Positions 1 through 5,749 of a stretch of 11,789 nt of DNA are shown here, in pieces. Both the position numbers and the translations under genes were made by a program. The DNA is from Winogradskyella sp. GTDB taxonomy: Bacteria > Bacteroidota > Bacteroidia > Flavobacteriales > Flavobacteriaceae. The notes beneath the pieces were generated by a model, which ran no database searches, was not told the origin of the DNA, and was given only the letters and a program-made list of their open reading frames with translations. The stretch spans positions 1 to 11,789 of the forward strand of contig JASBSE010000389.1 of NCBI GenBank assembly GCA_030149115.1, written 5' to 3'. Within the stretch, counting starts at the first letter, position 1; each line of letters starts with the position of its first letter.

Positions 1-109
1 TTTTTCGATAAAAAACACATTTACAAACAGATAGAATGTAAGAAAAATAAACTACTAAGGGTTGTTTTTAAGTCTATCTAAAGGCTAAATAGATATTTTG
101 ATTTTTGTT

Positions 110-139
110 TTGAATGCGATAAATAAGAATCTACCTTTA
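110..139 (+). promoter_or_regulatory. Candidate promoter for the small membrane ORF
   Basis: TTG at 110-112, a 19-bp spacer and TACCTTTA at 132-139 match the Bacteroidota TTG-N17-23-TAnnTTTG pattern at all defined positions except the last (A for G). The -7 box ends only 4 bp before the ATG at 144, so a transcript from it would be almost leaderless. In sequence this AT-rich such a match is weak evidence alone. Confidence 0.35.
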
Positions 140-143
140 CACC

Positions 144-284
144 ATGAAATATAAATACAAGGTAATTTTAATGGTTATTCTTGCAGGAATAACGCTATTT
201 GGACTAATTACTGGTCGTTACTTGTTTTTGGTATTTATGATACCTTTAAGTTTTGACTTCTTCAATAAAAAGGATACAGACTAA
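144..284 (+). CDS. Small single-pass membrane protein (46 aa), hypothetical
   Basis: This is an ATG-started frame of 46 codons plus TAA. The product begins with a basic stretch (MKYKYK), continues with a hydrophobic helix from about residue 7 to 34, broken by one TGR turn, and ends in a short polar tail (NKKDTD). That is a typical small inner-membrane peptide with the positive end inside. Its stop overlaps by three bases the stop of the opposite-strand PhnA-family gene, giving a tail-to-tail pair packed without spacer, which argues for a real gene. A Bacteroidota-like promoter lies directly upstream. I do not recognise a named family and assign no function. Alternatively it is a chance frame; the amino-acid pattern and tight packing make me favour a gene. 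Confidence 0.5.
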   Translation: MKYKYKVILMVILAGITLFGLITGRYLFLVFMIPLSFDFFNKKDTD

Positions 285-844
285 ATCTTTTTGACATATT
301 GGGTAATAATCACTATCTGCTGACCATCTACTTTACCTTCAATATACTCCGAGTTTTCATGATCTAAACGAATATTTCTAACGGCCGTTCCTTGTTTGGC
401 CACCATACTAGACCCCTTTACCTTAAGGTCTTTAATAAGAACTACGGAATCACCATGTTCTAAAATTACACCGTTTACATCACGATGAATAATTTTATTT
501 TCATCATCAGAGCCATCTCCTGAAGCTTTTGCTATTTCCAGTAAATCATCTTCTATATAAAACATATTAAGTAAATCCTGTGTCCAATCAGCATCAATTC
601 GGTGGAGCATTCTCCAGGCCATAACTTTAACCGCATCATGCTCACTCCACATACTATCGTTTAGACACCTCCAATGATTAGAATCAATTTTATCAGCGTC
701 GTTCATTTGTTCTATACAAGTTTCTGAAGCATATAAGGCGAGATCCTTGGCATCTGGAACAATATAAACTGCTAGTTTTTCTGTGGCTCCACTTAGTTCA
801 CAAGTATTACCACTTCTCTTTTGAAGTTCTCTCTCTAAACTCAT
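281..844 (-). CDS. PhnA/YjdM-family protein
   Basis: The 187-residue product ends in the conserved PhnA domain (about 120-187), seen as DVNGVILEHGDSVVLIKDLKVK, cut here to its key blocks: DVNG, the GDSV strand, KDLKVKGSS and the closing QQIVIITQYVKK. The N-terminal half (1-100) carries three cysteines (C15, C43, C60) and the W/H-rich stretch around 57-90 found in the longer PhnA homologues of Bacteroidota, which may form the zinc-ribbon-like part of the family. E. coli YjdM is shorter (about 110 residues). The family was named after the E. coli phosphonate region, but YjdM is not needed for phosphonate breakdown and is not phosphonoacetate hydrolase, so no enzyme activity should be inferred. 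It is a single gene with its own good promoter at 868-900 and sits tail-to-tail with the small membrane ORF. Family call is firm, role unknown. Confidence 0.88.
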   Translation of the reverse strand: MSLERELQKRSGNTCELSGATEKLAVYIVPDAKDLALYASETCIEQMNDADKIDSNHWRCLNDSMWSEHDAVKVMAWRMLHRIDADWTQDLLNMFYIEDDLLEIAKASGDGSDDENKIIHRDVNGVILEHGDSVVLIKDLKVKGSSMVAKQGTAVRNIRLDHENSEYIEGKVDGQQIVIITQYVKKI

Positions 845-867
845 CTGATTTTTTATTTATAGATGAG

Positions 868-899
868 CAAATATAGAATTATAAGATTATTAAGAACAA
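868..899 (-). promoter_or_regulatory. Promoter of the PhnA-family gene
   Basis: On the minus strand TTG (899-897, within TTTG 900-897) is followed by 21 bp and then TATATTTG (875-868), a full match to the Bacteroidota -7 consensus TAnnTTTG. The start codon lies 24 bp further downstream, a normal leader length. This is one of the two clearest promoters in the window. Confidence 0.6.
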
Positions 900-929
900 A
901 TCAATCTATTAATATTACCATGATTTTTC

Positions 930-956
930 AGAGCTAGTAGTTTTAAAGACTGCTCT
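930..956 (-). terminator. Weak hairpin after the aldo/keto reductase gene
   Basis: Nine bases beyond the reductase stop, AGAGC (930-934) and GCTCT (952-956) are complementary, and an inner AGT/ACT pairing extends the stem to about 8 bp with a one-base bulge and a loop near 10 bases. It lies between the reductase stop and the PhnA promoter on the same strand, where a transcript end is expected. No T-run follows on the minus strand, so it is only a candidate 3' end. Confidence 0.25.
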
Positions 957-965
957 TACTTGCAC

Positions 966-1913
966 TTATTTACTAGCCTTATCCAACAACTCTAAATCTT
1001 CTGAGTCTAATTGAAGTTTTGGTGCATCAAACATTGTTTTTAAATGACTTTCTTTAGTTGCACTCGCAATTGGTGCACCAATATGAGGTTGCGTCAATAA
1101 CCAAGCTAATGAAACCGTTGCTTGTGTTGAGTTATGCTTTTCTGAAATTTTGTCCAATGCAGAAAGGACAGCCATACCTTTTTTGTCTAAATACTTTTCT
1201 ACGCTACCACCACGCACACTTTTACTTAAATCATCTTTAGAACGGTATTTACCCGTTAAAAACCCTGAAGCTAAAGACCAATATGTAAATACCGAAAGGT
1301 TGTATTTATCAGCTAATGGTGCATATTTGCTTTCGTAGTTTTCTCTTTCTACTAAATTGTAATGTGGTTGTAAAGCTTGATATTTTGGCAAGCCATATTT
1401 TTCAGAGGCAGCAAAAGATTCCTCTAATCGTTTAGGTGAAATGTTAGACGCTGCAATGTGTCTTACTTTCCCTGCCCTTATAATTTCATCATAAGCCTCA
1501 AGCTTTTCTTCAACTGGTGTTTTTTCGTCATCAAAATGTGTGTAATACAAATCGATATAATCGGTTTGAAGACGTCTTAATGATTTATCTACCGCTTCTA
1601 AAATGTGCTTTTTACTTGTATCTACTGGATGCGCACCAGTTTCGCCACCAACTTTTGTGGCTAAAACAATGTCTTTTCTGTTGTTTCTGGATTTCATCCA
1701 TTTTCCCAAAATTGTTTCCGATTGTCCACCTTCGCCACCATCAACCCAATACGAATACATATCTGCGGTATCTATAAAGTTGAATTCTCCAGCGGTAAAA
1801 GCATCTAAAATTTTAAACGATTCTTTTTCATCTAAAGTCCATCCAAAAACGTTACCGCCTAAATTAATTGGTGCAACTTCTATATCTGTGTTTCCTATTT
1901 TTATTTTTTTCAT
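966..1913 (-). CDS. Aldo/keto reductase
   Basis: A 315-residue NAD(P)H-dependent oxidoreductase of the aldo/keto reductase superfamily, a (beta/alpha)8 barrel, cytosolic. The catalytic tetrad is intact: D48 and Y53 in FIDTADMY, K87 in LATKVGG and H126 in DLYYTHFDD. Cofactor-binding signatures follow: AASN (154-157), the LQPHYN strand (181-186), YWSLASGFLTGKY (211-223) and the C-terminal segment around GAPIASATKESHL. The glycine-rich insertion after the active-site tyrosine (WVDGGEGGQSETILG) is of the kind seen in YajO/AKR11-like reductases. Length and start (MKKIKIGNTDIEV) are normal. It is transcribed away from an AraC-type regulator 90 bp upstream, whose likely operator overlaps its promoter, so control by that regulator is probable. 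The physiological substrate (aldehyde, ketone or sugar) cannot be read from the sequence. Confidence 0.95.
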   Translation of the reverse strand: MKKIKIGNTDIEVAPINLGGNVFGWTLDEKESFKILDAFTAGEFNFIDTADMYSYWVDGGEGGQSETILGKWMKSRNNRKDIVLATKVGGETGAHPVDTSKKHILEAVDKSLRRLQTDYIDLYYTHFDDEKTPVEEKLEAYDEIIRAGKVRHIAASNISPKRLEESFAASEKYGLPKYQALQPHYNLVERENYESKYAPLADKYNLSVFTYWSLASGFLTGKYRSKDDLSKSVRGGSVEKYLDKKGMAVLSALDKISEKHNSTQATVSLAWLLTQPHIGAPIASATKESHLKTMFDAPKLQLDSEDLELLDKASK

Positions 1914-1937
1914 TCTTCAGTAGTTTCTATTTTTTAT

Positions 1938-1965
1938 CAAAATTAATCAAGAACCTACAAAGCAA
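1938..1965 (-). promoter_or_regulatory. Promoter of the aldo/keto reductase gene
   Basis: On the minus strand TTG (1965-1963), a 17-bp spacer and TAATTTTG (1945-1938) match the Bacteroidota consensus completely. The ATG at 1913 is 24 bp downstream of the -7 box. The -33 TTG lies inside the palindrome CAATATTG and next to the repeated AATATTGTAA boxes, a position suited to activation by a regulator bound just upstream. Confidence 0.6.
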
Positions 1966-1994
1966 TATTGTAAATATCTATGATAATATTGTAA
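1964..1994. promoter_or_regulatory. Tandem 10-bp boxes, likely AraC-type operator
   Basis: AATATTGTAA occurs twice in the same orientation, at 1964-1973 and 1985-1994, a centre-to-centre distance of exactly 21 bp (two helical turns). Directly repeated half-sites about 21 bp apart are the usual binding arrangement of AraC-family proteins, and an AraC-family gene begins 10 bp to the right. The boxes touch the promoters of both divergent genes. The repeat is seen directly; its role is inferred. Confidence 0.5.
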
Positions 1995-1999
1995 TTTTA
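1968..1999 (+). promoter_or_regulatory. Candidate promoter of the AraC-family regulator
   Basis: TTG at 1968-1970, a 21-bp spacer and TAATTTTA at 1992-1999 match the consensus except for the last base. The -7 box overlaps the second AATATTGTAA box, so the regulator could repress itself. The ATG at 2004 lies only 4 bp after the box, which would give a nearly leaderless mRNA. Confidence 0.4.
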
Positions 2000-2003
2000 C
2001 ATT

Positions 2004-2858
2004 ATGAAACGCTATAAACAGTTTAATGAACTTATTGTAAGTGATTTTGAAACCGATTTTTGGGAACACCCTTTACATAATCATAATCATTTTGAAATTA
2101 TTTACATAGCCAAAGGCGAAGGTGTGCATCATCTAAATAAGCGTTTAGTATCATATAAAACTGGACATCTATATCTTTTGGGACCAGAAGACGAGCACGA
2201 GTTTATCGTTTTTGAGCGAACACGCTTTATCTATTTTAAGTTCACCAACTTTTATTTAGACACTAAGGATATTGATAATCCTTCTAATTGGAATAGAGAT
2301 GTTGACCTAATTCTTAACACCAAAGCGAGCTCAACTGGAAATATTTTAAAATATAAAAAGGACAGAAAATTAGTAGAAAATCTTTTAGGTTTAATTGTGA
2401 TTGAATATGAAAGAAACGAAGTACTGAGTAAAAAGATAATTTTTCAGTTTTTTAAAGGTTTAGTGCTTATTATAAAACGAAATCTATTAAAAGATTCTAA
2501 ACTAAAACCTCAACTAAAAAAAGCCACAAATACCACCGAAGAGCTTTTAGAATATATAGAAGTAAACATATACAATCCGAAGCTACTAGCACAAAAAGAG
2601 ATTGCTAATCATTTTAATCTGTCGCCAAATTATATTGGTATATTCTTTAAAGAAAAGGTTGGTACAGCTTTAAAGCAATATATTCAAGAATATAGATTTG
2701 AGCTTTTACAACAGCGATTAAAAAACGGGCAAAGTAGCACAAAACAGCTGGCTTTGGATTTTGGGTTTAACGATGAGAGCCACTTGCACAAATTTGTAAA
2801 AAGTTATTCTGGAAAGCGATTGGTTCAGCTAAAGGGTGACTTCTCTGCTGTAGATTAA
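2004..2858 (+). CDS. AraC-family transcriptional regulator
   Basis: A 284-residue cytosolic DNA-binding protein. The N-terminal part (about 15-85) is an AraC-type cupin for ligand sensing: HPLHNHNHFEIIYIAKGEG gives the histidine-rich first motif and YLLGPEDEHEF (57-67) the second. The middle (110-185) is helical. The C-terminal 100 residues hold the two helix-turn-helix units of the family: QKEIANHFNLSPNYIGIFFK (197-216) and the second one with TKQLALDFGFNDESHLHKFV (246-265). The usual proline of the last family block (P-x-x-y/F-R) is replaced by KRLVQLKGDF, a mild divergence. It is divergent from an aldo/keto reductase gene, which is the obvious target, and the intervening DNA has 21-bp-spaced direct repeats expected for its binding. 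The inducer is unknown. Its end lies 10 bp from the convergent manA gene. Confidence 0.93.
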   Translation: MKRYKQFNELIVSDFETDFWEHPLHNHNHFEIIYIAKGEGVHHLNKRLVSYKTGHLYLLGPEDEHEFIVFERTRFIYFKFTNFYLDTKDIDNPSNWNRDVDLILNTKASSTGNILKYKKDRKLVENLLGLIVIEYERNEVLSKKIIFQFFKGLVLIIKRNLLKDSKLKPQLKKATNTTEELLEYIEVNIYNPKLLAQKEIANHFNLSPNYIGIFFKEKVGTALKQYIQEYRFELLQQRLKNGQSSTKQLALDFGFNDESHLHKFVKSYSGKRLVQLKGDFSAVD

Positions 2859-2868
2859 TGCAAATTTA

Positions 2869-3870
2869 TTATGATACCTTTTTGACATCATTGATACACT
2901 TGGTATCAACATAAACTTCCAATAATTTAGCACTTTCTGCGCTGAATAAAGCTGTTCTTATTGATGCCGGAAGCAATACTGTTTCGCCCATTTTTAAAGT
3001 TTCGGTATACCCATTTACAGATATTAAAGTCTCCCCCTCCACACACATAAAAATAACAAACGAGTCTAAATAATCATAGTTGATTTGCCTTAAACCATTA
3101 ACCTTAAAAATATTGGTAGTAAAGAAATCGCAAGACACTAAATTGCTGTTTTTATAAGAAACCAATTCATAATCACATTTACCATTAGATTCAAAAGATT
3201 TTGTAGCCTCTATAGCATGCTTGGTGTGTAAATCACGCTTATTACCAGAGTTGTCTGTTCTATCCCAATCGTAAACTCTATAAGTAATATCACTAGTTTG
3301 TTGTATTTCTGCAGCCAAAACACCTGCTCCAATGGCATGAATTTTCCCTGCCGGAATAAAGTAACTATCGCCTTGTCTTACCTTCTCTCTATTAAAGATA
3401 TCTTCAACATTATTTGCGCTAATTTGCCCTAAAATATTTTTATCTACACTTTCATCTTTTAATCCAAGAACAATATCTGCATCATCATCACTATCCATGA
3501 TATACCACATTTCTGTTTTACCAAAGGAATTGTGTTGTGCCTTAGCCATTTCATCGTCTGGATGTACTTGTACAGACAAATCCGTTTGAGCATCTAAAAA
3601 CTTAATCAGCAACGGAAACTCTTCTCCAAAACGTTCTGAATTTGCTAAACCTAAAAGGTCTGATTTGTAGGTCTTAATAAGATCGTTTAACGATTGCCCT
3701 TTGTAATCTCCGTTAACTACTTCAGAAATATTTCCTTTTACACCAGAAATTTCCCAACTCTCACCAACATTTTCTAAATCTGTTCCTTTATTTAAAATTT
3801 GCGAAAGTTTATTTCCTCCCCAAATTTTCTCTTTTAAGATTGGTCTAAATTTTATTGGATATGCTTTCAT
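2869..3870 (-). CDS. manA: Mannose-6-phosphate isomerase, class I
   Basis: Zinc-dependent cytosolic isomerase interconverting fructose-6-phosphate and mannose-6-phosphate, the entry to GDP-mannose. All four zinc ligands are visible (numbering from the ATG at 3870): Q101 and H103 in VQVHPDDEMA, E120 in GKTEMWYI and H178 in IPAGKIHAIG. The family signature YRVYDWDR follows at 197-204, and a C-terminal cupin-like portion (about 265-320) completes the 333-residue short bacterial form. The frame opens further to a GTG at 3891, but that would overlap the preceding gene, and MKAYPIKFRPILKEKIWGG is the usual N-terminus of the Bacteroidota enzyme, so I choose the ATG, 13 bp after the upstream stop. 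Third gene of a tight operon behind a receiver-GT2 gene and its degenerate copy, which ties it to sugar supply for glycosylation. A class I phosphoglucomutase-type or glucose role is not indicated. Confidence 0.93.
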   Translation of the reverse strand: MKAYPIKFRPILKEKIWGGNKLSQILNKGTDLENVGESWEISGVKGNISEVVNGDYKGQSLNDLIKTYKSDLLGLANSERFGEEFPLLIKFLDAQTDLSVQVHPDDEMAKAQHNSFGKTEMWYIMDSDDDADIVLGLKDESVDKNILGQISANNVEDIFNREKVRQGDSYFIPAGKIHAIGAGVLAAEIQQTSDITYRVYDWDRTDNSGNKRDLHTKHAIEATKSFESNGKCDYELVSYKNSNLVSCDFFTTNIFKVNGLRQINYDYLDSFVIFMCVEGETLISVNGYTETLKMGETVLLPASIRTALFSAESAKLLEVYVDTKCINDVKKVS

Positions 3871-3883
3871 TTTATTACTCGTT

Positions 3884-4366
3884 TTATACACTAAGTCGTA
3901 ATGACTGGTAAATTTCAGTTTTGTCTTTAATTGAATCTATTATTGAAAAAACACTTTTAAGTTGGTTTTTCACTTCTCTGTTTTTTTGTAAAGTATCCTT
4001 TATCTGATTAATAAATCGCTCATCTTCAACAAGGTATTCTAGAACAGCATTCAAGCTTTGACTGTTTTCTTGAAGCGACTCTAAGCTCAGAAACCCTATA
4101 TATTTTAAATCGTAAGCATTGATTAAGTAGCGAACACCTGCCCTTTTAGCCATTGATTCTGAGGCTACCTTTTTTATTTCTACAACTTCTACTTCTTCTT
4201 CACAATCCTCTTTTATCTCATAAAGCAACCGTAAGGTTAAATCTTTGCTATAGTTATCCACAAAGCAAAACTTTATTGTTTTTGTCGCTTTTATATGTTT
4301 TATAATAGGCTCAGTACTAATAGAAAGCTCGTTGTTCCTGAATATAATTATAACTCCAATCTTCAT
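3884..4366 (-). CDS. Degenerate, truncated GT2-like protein (probable pseudoenzyme)
   Basis: The 160-residue product aligns with the first half of the GT2 domain encoded just upstream: IGVIIIFRNNE against VGVVIPCYNEE, FCFVDNYSKDLTLRLLYEIK against LCFVNDGSKDKTLEVLYKLQ, and DLKYIGFLSLESL against DLDYIGFLDADLS. The nucleotide- and metal-binding residues are lost: the NDG becomes DNY, the GGKAEA loop becomes VASESM, and the DxD becomes S94-L95-E96. The acceptor half of the fold is missing, replaced by a charged helical tail (about 115-158) that could form a coiled coil. The frame is intact, lies 15 bp after the receiver-GT2 gene and 13 bp before manA. I infer an internal duplication that lost catalysis and may serve as partner or regulator of the active enzyme. 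It could also be a slowly decaying remnant, although the undisturbed 160-codon frame and packing argue against that. Confidence 0.72.
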   Translation of the reverse strand: MKIGVIIIFRNNELSISTEPIIKHIKATKTIKFCFVDNYSKDLTLRLLYEIKEDCEEEVEVVEIKKVASESMAKRAGVRYLINAYDLKYIGFLSLESLQENSQSLNAVLEYLVEDERFINQIKDTLQKNREVKNQLKSVFSIIDSIKDKTEIYQSLRLSV

Positions 4367-4381
4367 TGTTAAAACAGTGTC

Positions 4382-5566
4382 TTATACCACCTCTAAAATT
4401 TCTGTTTCATCAACACCTTTGTCTGACTTTTTTGATCTGTACACCCAAGCAATCTGTGCTAATTGTATCACTATTTTTATAGAATCTTTCATTGACAATT
4501 TAGAACCATCAGCATGAATCCAACGTTTTAAAGGCTGCTCACAAAGCATTGACTTAGCTCTATTTAAACCAAAATGTAATGACATTCTCTTGAAAATTTC
4601 CACATCAAAGATCCACTGGGTTACAAACTTTTTTCCAAACGCCAAATCAATAACGTCTTTATGAAATATTTTAGCGCCACACTGTGTATCTTTAAAATCC
4701 ATTCTGAGAATTTTTCTAATGATAAGATTAATGGTCAAACTAATTACCTTACGTGCAGATTCCTTAGTTATATTTGCTCCCATTCTAGCAATTCTAGAAC
4801 CACTTACAATTTTAAAATCTGAATTCTCAATGGTTGTAACTAAGTCATCAAAATCTCTTAAATCAGTAGATAAATCTGCGTCTAAAAACCCGATATAATC
4901 TAGATCTTTCTTTTCTGACATGTGTAACATTCCTAGTCTTACGGCCTCGGCTTTTCCACCATTTTTTACACAATCGTAAACAGTAATATAATCTTCTCTA
5001 TTTTTTTGAAGTTTATATAATACCTCTAAGGTTTTATCTTTACTACCATCATTAACAAAACAAAGATGATACCCTGAATTTTCATCAACAAACTTCAAAA
5101 ACTCATCACTCAACAAGCGATCTTCTTCATTATAACATGGTATTACTACACCGACACAACGCTGTTGAATCATCACATTATCAGAGGAGTTAGATAACTC
5201 AATTTGAGGCACACCTATTAATCGCTTTACACGCGCACAAATCTCATTCAAACTCAATGGTTTTTTCATGTAGTCCGTAACACCCATTTCAAATGCCATT
5301 GTTATAATAGTATCTTGGGTCTTTCCAGATAAAATCATAATTGGTGTTTCAGGATATTTTGAAGTCCTAATATGATTAACAACATCAAAACCTGATACTC
5401 CTGGCATAATAAAATCTACAATTACCAAATCTGGATTAAACTCATCATAGGTCTGTAACCCTTTATTTGCATCCGTCTCTATTTTAACATTGTATCCCAA
5501 TTCCTTTAATCTTCTTTCTAAAGGAAGTAATACTAATTGTTGGTCGTCTATAGCTAGAACTTTCAT
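4382..5566 (-). CDS. Receiver domain-GT2 glycosyltransferase fusion (polyprenyl-phosphate-sugar synthase type)
   Basis: Two domains in 394 residues. Residues 1-118 are a CheY-like receiver with every key residue: acidic pair D7-D8, phosphoacceptor D51 in VIVDFIMPG, S80 in MILSGKT and K102 in YMKKP. After a short linker, residues 138-375 form a GT2 domain of the dolichyl/polyprenyl-phosphate-sugar-synthase group: VVIPCYNEEDR (140-150), FVNDGSKDKT (170-179), NGGKAEAVRLGM (202-213), DxD D229-A230-D231 in GFLDADLSTD, VSGSRIA (254-260), the Alg5-like DTQCGAKIF (293-301) and QWIFDVEI (317-324). No clear membrane span; hydrophobic amphipathic helices near 272-287 and 362-376 may attach it to the inner membrane. 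Known relatives move glucose or mannose from a nucleotide sugar to a lipid phosphate; which sugar is used here is unknown. Phosphorylation control of the transferase is inferred. First gene of the operon with the degenerate GT2 and manA. Confidence 0.92.
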   Translation of the reverse strand: MKVLAIDDQQLVLLPLERRLKELGYNVKIETDANKGLQTYDEFNPDLVIVDFIMPGVSGFDVVNHIRTSKYPETPIMILSGKTQDTIITMAFEMGVTDYMKKPLSLNEICARVKRLIGVPQIELSNSSDNVMIQQRCVGVVIPCYNEEDRLLSDEFLKFVDENSGYHLCFVNDGSKDKTLEVLYKLQKNREDYITVYDCVKNGGKAEAVRLGMLHMSEKKDLDYIGFLDADLSTDLRDFDDLVTTIENSDFKIVSGSRIARMGANITKESARKVISLTINLIIRKILRMDFKDTQCGAKIFHKDVIDLAFGKKFVTQWIFDVEIFKRMSLHFGLNRAKSMLCEQPLKRWIHADGSKLSMKDSIKIVIQLAQIAWVYRSKKSDKGVDETEILEVV

Positions 5567-5596
5567 AATTTGTGTTTTTATGCATTAATTACGATT

Positions 5597-5604
5597 CAAA
5601 AGTA
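5597..5604 (-). promoter_or_regulatory. -7 box of the receiver-GT2 operon
   Basis: TACTTTTG on the minus strand fits TAnnTTTG in full and leaves a leader of roughly 25 bases before the start codon. The -33 region has only TTTTA-type sequence and no TTG at 17-23 bp, which may indicate a weak or regulated promoter. Confidence 0.4.
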
Positions 5605-5712
5605 TTGAGTAAGACGCCCTTAAAATTTTAATTTAGATTAACCGAATGTTTAGTGTAGACGAATGGTCGATAGCTTAAGGTGAATAAAAACAGAACCACT
5701 TTCTAAATTATA

Positions 5713-5720
5713 TATCTTTA
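5713..5720 (+). promoter_or_regulatory. Candidate -7 box of the membrane-protein operon
   Basis: TATCTTTA differs from TAnnTTTG only in the last base and lies 29 bp before the ATG at 5750. No TTG is found at the expected upstream distance, so the call is tentative. Confidence 0.3.
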
Positions 5721-5749
5721 CCAAAATGATTTAAGGATCAATAAATTAG

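Larger units (their letters stand above)
5567..5749. promoter_or_regulatory. Shared divergent promoter region of the two glycosylation gene sets
   Basis: This 183-bp gap separates the leftward receiver-GT2 operon from the rightward membrane-protein operon. Leftward, TACTTTTG on the minus strand (5604-5597) is a full TAnnTTTG match 30 bp from the ATG, with no good -33 TTG. Rightward, TATCTTTA (5713-5720) matches 7 of 8 letters counting the free positions, with no good -33 element, and AAGGA at 5733-5737 is a possible ribosome site for the ATG at 5750. A perfect 12-bp palindrome TTAAAATTTTAA (5620-5631) lies between, but such sequences arise easily in AT-rich DNA. Confidence 0.45.

Noticed and set aside
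1..81. Open frame from the left edge to TAA at 79-81 (26 codons), possible gene end
   Set aside because: Too short, lysine/isoleucine-rich as expected from AT-rich noncoding DNA, and no recognisable motif; positions 1-109 are left unassigned.
281..844. Phosphonoacetate hydrolase function for the PhnA-family gene
   Set aside because: That name belongs to an unrelated enzyme; this product has the YjdM-type PhnA domain, whose role is not established.
1603..1923. Plus-strand open frames opposite the aldo/keto reductase (also 1058-1240, 1150-1338, 1517-1777)
   Set aside because: They lie antisense to a gene with intact catalytic motifs and have no start signals or familiar composition; shadows.
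2856..2871. Search for a bidirectional terminator between the araC-type gene and manA
   Set aside because: Only 10 bp separate the stops and no stem can be drawn there.
5620..5631. Perfect palindrome TTAAAATTTTAA in the divergent promoter region
   Set aside because: Only A/T and 12 bp; expected by chance in this composition. Noted but not called an operator.
5643..5665. CGAATG twice, 17 bp apart (5643-5648 and 5660-5665)
   Set aside because: Six-base repeats with no link to a regulator in the window; too weak to call a site.
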